Positions 43,802 through 54,043 are shown, counted from the first letter of the stretch. The stretch: 64,000 nucleotides of DNA from Pseudomonadota bacterium (GCA_018242215.1 JAFECG010000026.1:62001-126000), one strand, 5' to 3'. Translations and numbers: made by a program. The notes: generated by a model not told the origin, from the letters alone.

Positions 43802-44740
43802 ATGAACAGCGCGCGGATAGATCTTCAGCCGATCCTGATTGCGGGGCCGACGGCGAGCGGCAAGTCCGCGTTCGCGATGGCAATCGCGGAGCAGGTGGAC
43901 GGAACAATCATCAATGCCGACAGCATGCAGGTCTATCGCGCCTTGCGCGTGTTGACGGCGCGGCCGTCGCCTGCTGACGAGGCGCGGGTGCCGCATGCGC
44001 TCTACGGCTTCGTTGCGGCGAGCGATGCCTATTCCGCGGGCCGCTTCGTCCGCGACGTGGCTGACGCAATCTCGAAAGCACGAACGGCAGGCCGGCGGCC
44101 GATCATCGTCGGCGGCACGGGGCTTTATTTCAAGGCACTCCTCGAAGGCCTGTCGCCGATCCCGGAGATCCGCGATGATGTCCGTGCGTTCTGGCGGGGC
44201 GAGGCCGGGCGCCGCGGAGCGGAGGATCTCCACCGTGAACTCCAAAGCCGCGATCCGACGATGGCGAGCCGGCTTCAATCATCGGACACGCAGCGGATCG
44301 TCCGGGCGCTCGAAGTGGTGCAATCGACGGGGCGGTCGCTTGCCGAGTGGCAGGCCTTGAAGGGCGAACCCGTCTTGAAGGAAGCAGAGACCGTGCGCTT
44401 TGTGGTGCAGGTTGATCGCGCCGAGCTTCATGCGCGCGCCGATGCGCGGTTCGCAAGCATGATGACGTCGGGCGCGCTCGACGAGGTCCGGGCTTTGGGT
44501 GACATGCAACTCGATCCCGATCTGCCGGCCATGCGCGCTATCGGAGTCGCTCCGCTTCTCCGGTTCGTTCGTGGCGAAATCGAATCGGCGGCCGCGATCG
44601 CCTTGGCGCAAGCGGAGACGCGCCAATACATCAAACGGCAGGAAACGTGGATTCGGCGTCATATGATTTCGTGGATTGTGATAAATTCGAAAGAAATGGA
44701 AAGTTCTATGCGCGATATTTTCGCATTTATTCAGCGTTAG
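43802..44740 (+). CDS. miaA: tRNA dimethylallyltransferase
   Basis: Transfers the dimethylallyl group to A37 of tRNAs reading codons that start with U. The 312-residue enzyme has the P-loop ILIAGPTASGKSAFAMAIAE, the substrate loop NADSMQVYRALRVLTARPS, PIIVGGTGLYFKALLEGL, and DTQRIVRALEVVQSTGRSL. The C-terminal ETRQYIKRQETWIRRH is the tRNA-binding segment. It precedes ilvB, a neighbour relation common in Hyphomicrobiales. Its SD is enclosed in a perfect hairpin, so translation may be limited or regulated. Confidence 0.97.
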   Translation: MNSARIDLQPILIAGPTASGKSAFAMAIAEQVDGTIINADSMQVYRALRVLTARPSPADEARVPHALYGFVAASDAYSAGRFVRDVADAISKARTAGRRPIIVGGTGLYFKALLEGLSPIPEIRDDVRAFWRGEAGRRGAEDLHRELQSRDPTMASRLQSSDTQRIVRALEVVQSTGRSLAEWQALKGEPVLKEAETVRFVVQVDRAELHARADARFASMMTSGALDEVRALGDMQLDPDLPAMRAIGVAPLLRFVRGEIESAAAIALAQAETRQYIKRQETWIRRHMISWIVINSKEMESSMRDIFAFIQR

Positions 44741-44823
44741 CGTTGACCATTTAGCTTGGCGCTCTTAGGTTCCGCAGACTTTCGCGAAGTTGGCGGGCTC
44801 ATATCCCGCAGAGGAGTTGTGAG

Positions 44824-46587
44824 ATGGCACGCACGATGACCGGCGCAGAGATCGTAATGACCGCGCTGGCCGACCAGGGCGTCGAGACGATCTTCGGATA
44901 TCCCGGCGGAGCGGTTCTCCCGATCTATGACGAGCTTTTTCAGCAGGAGAAGATTCGTCACATTCTCGTTCGCCAGGAAGGCGGCGCGCTGCATGCGGCA
45001 GAGGGCTATGCGCGCTCGACGGGGAAGGTCGGCGTCTGTCTCGTGACGTCGGGACCGGGCGCGACAAACGCCGTGACGGGCCTTGCGGACGCTTTGATGG
45101 ATTCCATTCCGCTCGTCTGCATCACCGGACAGGTTCCAACGCATCTCATCGGCAATGATGCCTTCCAGGAGTGCGATACGGTCGGCATCACGCGGCCGTG
45201 CACGAAGCACAATGTGCTCGTGAAGAACGTCAACGATCTCGCGCGCATTCTGCACGAAGCCTTCCACATCGCGCGCACCGGACGTCCGGGACCTGTCGTC
45301 GTCGACATTCCGAAGGACGTGCAATTCGCGACGGGCAACTACGTCGGGCCGTCGAACATCCAGCATAAGACCTATCGTCCGAAGCTGAAGCCGGACCAAC
45401 ACGCGGTGCGCGACGCGGTCGACCTGATCGCGAGCGCCAAGCGGCCCGTCTTCTATACGGGCGGCGGCGTCATCAATTCGGGGCCGAAGGCAAGCCAGCT
45501 CTTGCGCGAGTTCGTTCGGCTGACGGGCTATCCGATCACGTCGACGCTGATGGGCCTCGGCGCGTATCCGGCATCCGATAAGCAATGGCTCGGCATGCTC
45601 GGCATGCACGGGACATACGAAGCGAATCTCGCGATGCATGATTGCGACGTGATGATCAACATCGGCGCCCGCTTCGATGATCGTATCACGGGCCGCGTCG
45701 ATGCGTTCTCACCTGACTCAAAGAAAATCCACGTCGATATCGACCCGTCGTCGATCAACAAGAACATCATGGTCGATATTCCGATCATCGGCGACTGCGC
45801 GTATGTGATCGAAGATATGCTGCGCATCTGGAAGGCAAAGGCGCCCGTGCTTGACAAGGCCGCCCACAAAGCATGGTGGAAACAGATCGACGGCTGGCGT
45901 GCGAAGAAATCGCTGTCTTACAAGAATTCCAAAGACATCATCATGCCGCAATATGCGTGTCAGCGGCTTTATGAATTGACGAAGAATCGCGACACATTTT
46001 TCACGACCGAGGTCGGACAGCATCAAATGTGGGCGGCACAATTCCTCCACTTCGATGAACCGAACCACTGGATGACATCCGGCGGACTCGGCACGATGGG
46101 ATATGGATTGCCTGCCGCAATCGGCGTACAGCTTGCGCATCCAAAGTCGCTCGTGATCGATGTTGCGGGCGATGCATCGATCCTGATGAACATCCAGGAG
46201 TGCTCGACGGCGGTGCAGTACCGCCTGCCGGTCAAGGTTTTCATCATGAACAACGAGTACATGGGCATGGTGCGGCAATGGCAGCAGCTTCTCCACGGCA
46301 ACCGCCTTTCGGAGAGCTATACCGAGGCGCTGCCGGATTTCGTGAAGCTGGCGGAAGCCTATGGCTGGACAGGCATGCGTTGTGAGCATCCCGCCGACCT
46401 CGACGATGCGATACACGAGATGATCAACACGAAGGGTCCGGTGATCTTCGACTGCCGGGTCGCGAAACTGGCGAACTGCTTCCCGATGATTCCATCGGGC
46501 AAGGCCCACAACGAGATGCTGCTCGGCGAAAACACCGAAGAGGAAGTCGAGAATGCAATCGGAGACGAAGGAAAGGTTCTGGTTTGA
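44824..46587 (+). CDS. ilvB: Acetolactate synthase large subunit
   Basis: Thiamine-diphosphate and FAD enzyme that makes acetolactate or acetohydroxybutyrate, the first common step to valine, leucine and isoleucine. The 587-residue protein starts MARTMTGAEIVMTALADQGVETIFGYPGGAVLPIYDELF with the catalytic Glu in QEGGALHAAEGYARSTGK. It has the ThDP motif GDASILMNIQECSTAVQYRLPVKVFIMNNEYMGMV. GAGGAG precedes the ATG; a small hairpin (gcggg/cccgc) lies just before that. It needs the regulatory subunit IlvN, encoded 1.2 kb downstream after two inserted genes. Confidence 0.98.
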   Translation: MARTMTGAEIVMTALADQGVETIFGYPGGAVLPIYDELFQQEKIRHILVRQEGGALHAAEGYARSTGKVGVCLVTSGPGATNAVTGLADALMDSIPLVCITGQVPTHLIGNDAFQECDTVGITRPCTKHNVLVKNVNDLARILHEAFHIARTGRPGPVVVDIPKDVQFATGNYVGPSNIQHKTYRPKLKPDQHAVRDAVDLIASAKRPVFYTGGGVINSGPKASQLLREFVRLTGYPITSTLMGLGAYPASDKQWLGMLGMHGTYEANLAMHDCDVMINIGARFDDRITGRVDAFSPDSKKIHVDIDPSSINKNIMVDIPIIGDCAYVIEDMLRIWKAKAPVLDKAAHKAWWKQIDGWRAKKSLSYKNSKDIIMPQYACQRLYELTKNRDTFFTTEVGQHQMWAAQFLHFDEPNHWMTSGGLGTMGYGLPAAIGVQLAHPKSLVIDVAGDASILMNIQECSTAVQYRLPVKVFIMNNEYMGMVRQWQQLLHGNRLSESYTEALPDFVKLAEAYGWTGMRCEHPADLDDAIHEMINTKGPVIFDCRVAKLANCFPMIPSGKAHNEMLLGENTEEEVENAIGDEGKVLV

Positions 46588-47120
46588 AAAAGCACGGGGG
46601 ATCGGGTTTCGGATTGGTCAGGGCGCTCATCGCCGTCTTCGCGATGACGCTCATGGCCGTGCCGTACGCGTCGGCCGCACAGGAAACCTGGAACCACGTT
46701 GCGAACATCAAGGATGCTGCGCGGCGGCTGGGTGAATTGCATCAGCGCGAAGGCTCCGCGGGCGTGCTGAAATTTTTGGATGCCTGCTACCGGACGCAGA
46801 TGCTCGCCAGTGAATATACCGCAGGGCTCGAGTCGTGCATGGCGCAGGATTACATGCACAGCCAGGTGCTGGCGCAGATCTATGCCCGCATCCCGCAGGC
46901 TGACCGGGTGCGGATGGGAACGCCTGCTCCGGAAGACATTGCGCGCGGCATGGGCGCGCGTTTCGTGGCGGCTTTCAAGCAGTACAACATCTCTGCGAAG
47001 CAGGCCGAAGCCTTCAAGAAGATGGTCGACAAGAACGGCATGCCGATCTTTCTCAAGGCCGTGTTCCCGCCGAAGAAGCCCGGCGAGTCCGATGACAATG
47101 CGGCAGGCGACAGCAAGTAG
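46584..47120 (+). CDS. Secreted protein of unknown function, coupled to ilvB
   Basis: A 178-residue exported protein starting at TTG 46584, which overlaps the ilvB stop (TTGA), with GGAAAGG as SD. Signal peptide about 1-31 (ending ASA). The mature domain is helical with two cysteines (LDACYRTQML; LESCMAQDYMHS) and a VLAQIYARIPQADRVRMGTP segment. I do not recognise a family. Being translationally coupled to ilvB it is co-expressed with branched-chain amino-acid synthesis, but its exported nature gives no obvious link. Confidence 0.7.
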   Translation: MKKHGGSGFGLVRALIAVFAMTLMAVPYASAAQETWNHVANIKDAARRLGELHQREGSAGVLKFLDACYRTQMLASEYTAGLESCMAQDYMHSQVLAQIYARIPQADRVRMGTPAPEDIARGMGARFVAAFKQYNISAKQAEAFKKMVDKNGMPIFLKAVFPPKKPGESDDNAAGDSK

Positions 47121-47122
47121 CC

Positions 47123-47797
47123 ATGCTGAAGCTCGTTATGGCCAATAAGCTCTATTCGTCGTGGTCGCTTCGGCCATGGCTGGTGCTCTCTACGTTCGGC
47201 ATTCCGTTCGATGAAATCATCATTCCGCTCAGGACGCCGGAGAGCCGCAGCCGCGTGCTGGAATACTCTCCTTCAGGGAAAGTTCCGGCGTTGATCGACG
47301 GCGACGTGACCGTGTGGGAAAGTCTCGCCATCATCGAATATCTGGCCGAAAAATTTCCGGACATCGCGATCTGGCCGCGAGACGGTCAGGCTCGTGCGCA
47401 CGCCCGTTCCGTTGCGCATGAGATGCATTCGGGGTTTCAGGCCCTGAGGGCAGGTTGTCCGATGCACCTGGGCGCGCGCTTCGCGACGCCTCAGTTGACG
47501 GAAGCGCTTCGCGCCTCCATCGACCGCGTCGAGGACATCTGGTCGGAAGCGCGCAACCGGTTTGCGGGTGGCCAGCCGTTTCTTTACGGCGCGTTCTCGG
47601 CCGCCGATGCGATGTATGCGCCCGTCGTCACGCGCTTCGACACCTATCAAATTCCCGTTCGGGAAGCGACGCGCGTCTATATGGATGCTATTCTTTCGCA
47701 TCCCGCTTTCGTCGCGTGGCGCGATGCGGCCCTTGCGGAGCCGTGGAGCATTCCCGATTATGCGACCGGCCACACCCTCGTTGAAAGTTTTGTTTGA
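47123..47797 (+). CDS. Glutathione S-transferase family protein
   Basis: A 224-residue GST: thioredoxin-like N-terminal domain (LVMANKLYSSWSLRPWLVLSTFGIPFDEI; YSPSGKVPALIDGDVTVWESLAIIEYLAEKF, with the cis-Pro and the ES pair binding the glutathione gamma-glutamyl end) and a helical C-terminal domain (LYGAFSAADAMYAPVVTRFDTY). The NKLYSSWSLRPW start is typical of a large bacterial clade without a fixed substrate. It begins 2 bases after the preceding stop and its stop lies 18 bases before the ilvN start, so it is embedded in the ilv operon. Confidence 0.9.
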   Translation: MLKLVMANKLYSSWSLRPWLVLSTFGIPFDEIIIPLRTPESRSRVLEYSPSGKVPALIDGDVTVWESLAIIEYLAEKFPDIAIWPRDGQARAHARSVAHEMHSGFQALRAGCPMHLGARFATPQLTEALRASIDRVEDIWSEARNRFAGGQPFLYGAFSAADAMYAPVVTRFDTYQIPVREATRVYMDAILSHPAFVAWRDAALAEPWSIPDYATGHTLVESFV

Positions 47798-47814
47798 GCC
47801 CCAAGAGACCGACG

Positions 47815-48360
47815 ATGTCCGAATCCTTGAAGCAGTCGCACTATCCAAGCCCGTCGCGTTCGCAGGAGATCGTATCGCGAACGCTATCGGTCGTCGTCGA
47901 CAACGAGCCGGGCGTTCTCGCGCGGGTCATCGGGCTTTTCGCGGGACGTGGATATAATATCGACTCGCTGACTGTGACCGAGGTGGAGCATGAGCGGCAT
48001 CTGTCGCGCATCACCATCCTCACCAGCGGCACGCCGGCCGTCATCCAGCAGATCAAGACGCAACTCGAGCGTCTCGTGCCGGTGCATCGGGTTCGCGATC
48101 TGACGGAAGAAGGACGTTCGATCGAGCGCGAGCTTGCGTTGGTGAAAGTCTCGGGCAAGGGCGAAAAACGCATCGAAGCATTGCGGCTTGCCGAGATCTT
48201 CCGGTCGAAAGTCGTCGATACCTCGACCGAGCATTTCGTGTTCGAGGTGACGGGCAAGCCTTCGAAGATCGAGACGTTCATTCAGCTCATGTCGGAGCTT
48301 GGGCTTGTTGAGGTCTCGCGTACCGGCATCGCGGCGATCGCACGCGGCGCAGGCGCTTGA
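47815..48360 (+). CDS. ilvN: Acetolactate synthase small (regulatory) subunit
   Basis: Regulatory subunit (181 residues) that stimulates IlvB and confers valine feedback inhibition. N-terminal ACT domain: RTLSVVVDNEPGVLARVIGLFAGRGYNIDSLTVTEVEHERHLSRITI, followed by the C-terminal IlvH domain (RELALVKVSGKGEKRIEALRLAEIFRSKVVD). This is the long IlvH-type subunit. The ATG at 47815 is chosen over a TTG seven codons earlier because it has AAGAGA upstream and matches the family start. It lies in the same transcript as ilvB, after the GST gene. Confidence 0.96.
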   Translation: MSESLKQSHYPSPSRSQEIVSRTLSVVVDNEPGVLARVIGLFAGRGYNIDSLTVTEVEHERHLSRITILTSGTPAVIQQIKTQLERLVPVHRVRDLTEEGRSIERELALVKVSGKGEKRIEALRLAEIFRSKVVDTSTEHFVFEVTGKPSKIETFIQLMSELGLVEVSRTGIAAIARGAGA

Positions 48361-48433
48361 TCGTTTTCCGTTTCGGCGTGTCATCATTCAATTCCAGCTC
48401 GGAGCTGGCGGCTTCCCGCGCTGCTGACGACAG

Positions 48434-49039
48434 ATGTCTCAGAATCTCATTCTATCGCTCATCACGTTTGCGTTCGTGACGGCAATGACGCCCGGACCGA
48501 ACAACACCATGTTGCTGGCGTCCGGCGTGAATTTCGGTTTCGGCCGGTCACGCGGGCATATCCTTGGCGTGGTGATCGGCTTCACGATCATGATCCTGGC
48601 TGTCGGGCTCGGAATTGGGCGCGTGTTTTCGCTCTTTCCGCCGCTCTACACGGGCCTGCGCATGATCAGCATCGCCTATCTTCTGTGGCTCGCATGGCGG
48701 ATCGGCACGGCCGGCGCCACCGATCCGATCGTCGGTGACGAGGCGCGGCCGATGACGTTCACTGAGGCCGCGCTCTTTCAATGGGTCAATCCGAAATGCT
48801 GGATGGTCTGCTTGAGCGTCGCGGCGAACTATGTCTCGCCGGACAATCCGTGGAGCGATGTCGCGGTGCTTTCGGCGGTTTTCCTCTTCGTTTCGTCGAT
48901 ATCGGCGTCGAGCTGGGCTTTGTTCGGCACATCGCTCAGGCCGTTCTTGCGAGACCCGAAGGCGATGCGCATTTTCAATGGCGCGATGGCGATCGCGCTG
49001 GTTGCGTCGCTCTGGCCGATCGTGAAGGAGATGATTTGA
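48434..49039 (+). CDS. LysE/RhtB-family amino-acid exporter
   Basis: Inner-membrane exporter of 201 residues with five to six helices. The N-terminal family signature is FAFVTAMTPGPNNTMLLASGVNFGFGRSRGHILGVVIGF; TEAALFQWVNPKCWMVCLSV is the second hallmark. Relatives export threonine, homoserine, leucine, arginine or cysteine. Its place between ilvN and ilvC suggests overflow export of a branched-chain or related amino acid, but that is inference from position only. Confidence 0.9.
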   Translation: MSQNLILSLITFAFVTAMTPGPNNTMLLASGVNFGFGRSRGHILGVVIGFTIMILAVGLGIGRVFSLFPPLYTGLRMISIAYLLWLAWRIGTAGATDPIVGDEARPMTFTEAALFQWVNPKCWMVCLSVAANYVSPDNPWSDVAVLSAVFLFVSSISASSWALFGTSLRPFLRDPKAMRIFNGAMAIALVASLWPIVKEMI

Positions 49040-50392
<1,353 letters not shown>

Positions 50393-50424
50393 TCGCAGCG
50401 GTTTGCTCGTTCTCGGATTCTAAG

Positions 50425-50456
50425 CGCGGTGGCCTTCTTCGGCCGCCGCGTTTTTT
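50425..50456 (+). terminator. Terminator of ilvC
   Basis: 10-bp stem cgcggtggcc / ggccgccgcg (one G-T pair), loop ttcttc, then six T residues. Confidence 0.9.
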
Positions 50457-50739
50457 ATTTTATGTTCCTTGTCAGGTTGTCATAGATGGCCGCCTGCGCG
50501 GCCATGACGTCAGACGAGAGGTTGTCGTTTTGGTATGGGCGCGGCCTGAACTGCGAATTGGCTAAATAGCCGCCTCTGCTTCCGCGACGTCCATCGTCCG
50601 TTGCCAAAAGATCGGGAAAAAGGAAAAGGCGGAACCAACCCGCGCCGACGCGCTCTTGGGGAGGGTTTACGTGCGGCAGCGCGGGCGGTCCACGTCATAT
50701 CCAGCCTTTGCCCTTACAGGCGCATGGCCGGAACTAACG

Positions 50740-50895
50740 CGGGCGGCAGAGGAGCGGGGACCTCTGCCGCCCGTTTCCGAATATTGCCGTTTGCACGGCA
50801 TCTTCGGATTTGAAGGGGCTCTGACGTAGCGCGGCCGCTACGCGAGCCCGATGGTGTATCCATCGGGCGGCAGGTGATCCATCACACCTCGCCGC
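50740..50895 (+). ncRNA. Candidate structured RNA in a gene-free region
   Basis: Between ilvC and the Nudix gene, 811 bases lack a convincing protein gene. Within them lie five consecutive stem-loops: cgggcggcagagg/cctctgccgcccg (50740-50752/50761-50773, 13 bp), tgccg/cggca (50785/50796), gtagcg/cgctac (50826-50831/50836-50841), cccgatgg/ccatcggg (50847-50854/50860-50867) and an imperfect caggtgat/atcacacctc pair near 50870-50890. No known RNA family signature was recognised; the alternative is a cluster of palindromic repeats. Confidence 0.35.
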
Positions 50896-51203
50896 CATGA
50901 ACCTGGCGCAACACCAGGGACTGAAACCGGCTAAAGAGGTGCTGGGAGATCTTGACTGTCGCCCCCCAGCGACGCTGTCGTTAACGACATATGGCTGTCG
51001 AATCTTGGCCGCGTCATGACGAAACTTGGCTGAACCGATGGCTGATGCGAATTTGTGTGCGGGGAAGCGGTCGTCGAATTCATTCGCCATATCGGCGATT
51101 TGAGCATTTATCGTGCGAAACGGAATCGCTCCGGCCCTTTTGATCAAACCGAGACTTAATTATGGCCGCCTGATTTTTTCTCCGGCCAATTCTGAAGGTG
51201 AGA

Positions 51204-51941
51204 ATGAGCGTGCTTCGCGAAGTTGGCTTTCCGCACAAAAACGGCGTGAAAGTCGTATCGGACTGCGTGCTGACGGTCAGCGTGCGCCCTTGGCCGTTTG
51301 CAACGACTTACGCTTCCGAGATCGAAGCTCATTGGCAAAACGCAAGCGCAGCCAATCCCGCTTATTTCAATGGCATCGTGCATCTCATTGACGATTTGCG
51401 AATGGCAGGAAGCGAATTACACGCGTCGCTCATTCGAACGGAATTCAAGAATTATCTTTATTGGCGGGCGCTCGGATTTCCCGACGCAGGTGTGATTGAC
51501 GGGTTCGGTTGCGCACTCATTCGGTCGTCCGATGGACAGTTCATGCTGGCGATACAGCGTCCGGGCCACGTGAACTCAGGCTTCGTCTACCTACCATCCG
51601 GGTTCATCGACGGGCGCGACGTCGGCGCTGACGGGACAATCGACATCGGCGCGAGCGTCGCGCGCGAGATTGATGAAGAAATCGGTGATGCGGGAAACGA
51701 CCTTCAACGAGAGGAAGGCTTCATTATCGTACGTTCAGGCGCGCAATTGGGCTTTGCCGTTCCATTCGACGCACCGATGACGGCTGAAGCATTCATCGCG
51801 CGCGTCGCGGATCATAATGCGCGATCAGACGACCCGGAACTCGAAGCCATCGTTCCTGTGGGCTCTCTGGACGATCTCGAAGATCTGAAGATGCTGCCCT
51901 ACGCGCGGGCGCTTCTCGAGGCACTTTTGGTCGCGTACTGA
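51204..51941 (+). CDS. Nudix-superfamily protein
   Basis: A 245-residue protein with an N-terminal extension of about 90 residues and a Nudix-like domain from about residue 100 (VIDGFGCALIRSSDGQFMLAIQRPGHVNSGFVYLPSGFIDG). The Nudix box is recognisable as AREIDEEIGD, with an insertion between the first Gly and the RE-x2-EE core, so Mg-dependent pyrophosphate hydrolysis is possible but not certain. The large N-terminal part and LPSGFID suggest the eukaryotic-like Nudix group of uncharacterised specificity. GAAGGTGAG precedes ATG 51204. Confidence 0.8.
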   Translation: MSVLREVGFPHKNGVKVVSDCVLTVSVRPWPFATTYASEIEAHWQNASAANPAYFNGIVHLIDDLRMAGSELHASLIRTEFKNYLYWRALGFPDAGVIDGFGCALIRSSDGQFMLAIQRPGHVNSGFVYLPSGFIDGRDVGADGTIDIGASVAREIDEEIGDAGNDLQREEGFIIVRSGAQLGFAVPFDAPMTAEAFIARVADHNARSDDPELEAIVPVGSLDDLEDLKMLPYARALLEALLVAY

Positions 51942-52052
51942 GAAGTCGGGCAGGAAAGAAAAGGGCTTGGCGCGAGCGGAGCCTTGCCGCATGGTGCGGC
52001 CGCTTGCGCGGAGCCTTCGCTGCGCGGCCGACAGCGGGGAGACCGGCGCGCA

Positions 52053-52964
52053 ATGGCGCTTACCTATCACATCCTGGACGTTTTCACGGAGCGGCCCTTC
52101 GGCGGTAATCCCCTTGCCGTTGTGCTCGGTGCCGATCGACTGAACACTTCCGAAATGCAAACGATCGCCCGGGAGTTCAATCTCTCGGAAACGGTTTTCG
52201 TCCTGACATCGACCAGTCCCGGCCATACAGCGCGCATTCGTATCTTCACGCCGAGCCGGGAGTTGCCCTTTGCAGGGCATCCGACGCTTGGTACGGCGGT
52301 GCTGTTGGCTGAGCTGCGGGGGGCCCCCGGGAATAACCACAACGACGCGATCATCGCGCTCGAAGAAGAGGTCGGCAGCATTCGCGTCGGCGTCCGGATG
52401 CGGGGCGGGGCCGCTGCTTTCGGCGAGTTCGATGCGCCGAAGATCACCAATGCAGTCGAGACGCTGTCCGAACCCGAGCAGATCGCGGCGTCGGTCGGGC
52501 TCATTCCGGCGGAGATCGGTTTTGAAAATCACAAGGCGACGTTGATCCGTGGTGTCCCGGTCTTTGCTTTCGTTCCGATTGCCAATCTCGAAGCAATGGC
52601 AAAGGTTCGGATAGCGCCCCAGCACTGGGCCCGTGCGTTTACGGACAAGGGCATCATGGGTGTCTACCTCTACACTCGCCAATGCGTGCGCACGCAGTCG
52701 GCGTTTCACGCACGCATGTTCGCACCCGATATCGGCGTGCCGGAGGACCCGGCAACAGGCTCGGCGGCGGCGAGTTTCGCCTATGTCGTTCAATCGTTCG
52801 ATGCGCTGCCCGACGGTACGCACAAGCGGCCGATCGAGCAGGGCTTCGAGATGGGCCGCCCGAGCGCCATCGCTTTGACGATGGCGGTCGAGCGCGGCAA
52901 GCTCGAAGGTGTCCGGATCGGCGGCTATGCCGTCCGCGTTGCCGAAGGCGTTCTCATGATCTAG
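52053..52964 (+). CDS. PhzF-family isomerase/epimerase
   Basis: A 303-residue protein of the diaminopimelate-epimerase-like fold. Signatures: LTYHILDVFTERPFGGNPLAVV, FNLSETVFVL (catalytic Glu), SRELPFAGHPTLGTAVLL, and PEDPATGSAAASFAYVV. PhzF itself isomerises DHHA in phenazine synthesis, but most family members have other, unknown roles, and no phenazine genes are near. ATG 52053 with GGGGAG upstream matches the family start; an upstream open frame is not coding. It converges with the b561 gene. Confidence 0.92.
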   Translation: MALTYHILDVFTERPFGGNPLAVVLGADRLNTSEMQTIAREFNLSETVFVLTSTSPGHTARIRIFTPSRELPFAGHPTLGTAVLLAELRGAPGNNHNDAIIALEEEVGSIRVGVRMRGGAAAFGEFDAPKITNAVETLSEPEQIAASVGLIPAEIGFENHKATLIRGVPVFAFVPIANLEAMAKVRIAPQHWARAFTDKGIMGVYLYTRQCVRTQSAFHARMFAPDIGVPEDPATGSAAASFAYVVQSFDALPDGTHKRPIEQGFEMGRPSAIALTMAVERGKLEGVRIGGYAVRVAEGVLMI

Positions 52965-52973
52965 CGGACGGCC

Positions 52974-53546
52974 TTAGGTGCGATGCGGTAGCATCCGCTC
53001 GAGGGTGTTGTCGCGAAATACGTAATGGTGGGTCAGCGCCGCCAGGGCGTGCAGGCCGATGACGTAGTAGAGCGCGTTCCCCAGGAACTCGTGAACTTCT
53101 TCCAGATTATGTGCGAGGTCCTTGTCCTCGGTAACGACGGGCGGAAGCGAGAGGCCGTAGAAAGGCACGTCGTGTCCGCTGGCACTGACCATTACCCAGC
53201 CAAGGAGCGGCATGCCGATCATCGCGGCATAGAGCGTCAGATGTGTCAGGTGCGCGAGCGCAGTCTGCCAGATGCGGGGTGTGGGGAGGATTGGCGGTGT
53301 CGGGCTTTTGGCTCGGATCGCGAGCCGGACAAGGACCAGCAGCAGAACGGTGATGCCAAGCATCATATGAAGTGAGGCGAGGAAGGCGCGCGTTTCGCTG
53401 CCCTTGGGGTAATAACCCTTCAGTTCAATGGCGGCGAAAACGGCGGCGATCAGCAGGACCATGATCCAGTGGAGTGTAATGAGGCCCCGACTGTAAGTGG
53501 CAGAGGAGGGTGGGGAATGAACTGCGGCAGTCAACGGAGTCTCCAT
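52974..53546 (-). CDS. Cytochrome b561 family protein
   Basis: Four-helix diheme membrane cytochrome of 190 residues. Candidate haem ligands are the His in LITLHWIMVLLI, LHMMLGITVLLLVLVRLA, HLTHLTLYAAMIGMPLLGW and VHEFLGNALYYVIGLHALAALTHHYVF. Relatives (CybB, YodB, YceJ) pass electrons from ubiquinol or oxidise superoxide. The redox partner is unknown. The start codon is followed by a polar N-terminus; the last 10 residues (NTLERMLP) are the usual family end. Confidence 0.92.
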   Translation of the reverse strand: METPLTAAVHSPPSSATYSRGLITLHWIMVLLIAAVFAAIELKGYYPKGSETRAFLASLHMMLGITVLLLVLVRLAIRAKSPTPPILPTPRIWQTALAHLTHLTLYAAMIGMPLLGWVMVSASGHDVPFYGLSLPPVVTEDKDLAHNLEEVHEFLGNALYYVIGLHALAALTHHYVFRDNTLERMLPHRT

Positions 53547-53816
53547 TCAGCAATTTCGGGCCAATTCTGCCCAGTAGCGCTCATGGCAAATTGAGGCTGA
53601 TCAATGTTGTCTCAGTTACAAAAGAGTCGGGGGATCCGGGCTATGGGAAGCGGGCAAGACACTCCCTATGCGGAAATCGAGAAACGGCCCTCGAAAGCGG
53701 GATTTTTTGCTCGTTGGGGCCGCGCGACCGTGGGTCAGCTTGATTTTCCCCGGTAAGATCGGTTATTCACCTCGGACTGGGCTTTCGGCCGGTTTTTTCG
53801 TGGATTTGATGCCTTT

Positions 53817-53933
53817 ATGGCGTGCGCGACCGACATCGCCGTTTTCATTGCGCCTCAGAGGAGCACGCGCGGCGGCTCTTTTGCGCCCAAGCTCCTGCTT
53901 TCGCTCCTCCTTATCGGCCCCTGGGCCGCATGA
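53817..53933 (+). CDS. Putative leader peptide of leuA (leucine attenuator)
   Basis: A 38-codon frame ending 110 bases before leuA. Its distal part reads KLLLSLLLIGPWAA: six Leu codons within seven, encoded ctc ctg ctt tcg ctc ctc ctt. Directly after this run begins a nested hairpin (53918-53966). Leu-codon runs followed by alternative RNA structure are the hallmark of ribosome-mediated attenuation of leucine genes. The first codons are less certain; any in-frame start before the Leu run would serve. Translation has not been shown and no strong SD is visible before 53817. Confidence 0.6.
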   Translation: MACATDIAVFIAPQRSTRGGSFAPKLLLSLLLIGPWAA

Positions 53934-53966
53934 CGCCCGGCTGTCCGCCGGGTTGGTGCCCAGGGG
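53918..53966 (+). promoter_or_regulatory. Nested hairpin of the leuA leader
   Basis: cccctggg (53918-53925) pairs with cccagggg (53959-53966); inside, cccggc (53936-53941) pairs with gccggg (53947-53952). The left arm lies under a ribosome stalled on the Leu codons. No long T-run follows, so the attenuator may act through rho or translation. Confidence 0.55.
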
Positions 53967-54043
53967 ATCGGACGGCAGGATTTAGAGCATGAAAGCGACG
54001 AGCGGCGCACCGACGAGGTCGCCCGGCAAAGGATGAGAAGCAG

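Noticed and set aside
51825-52823. 332-codon minus-strand frame opposite the PhzF gene
   Set aside because: Antisense to two well-supported genes and rich in Arg/Asp/Gly, as typical for shadow frames.
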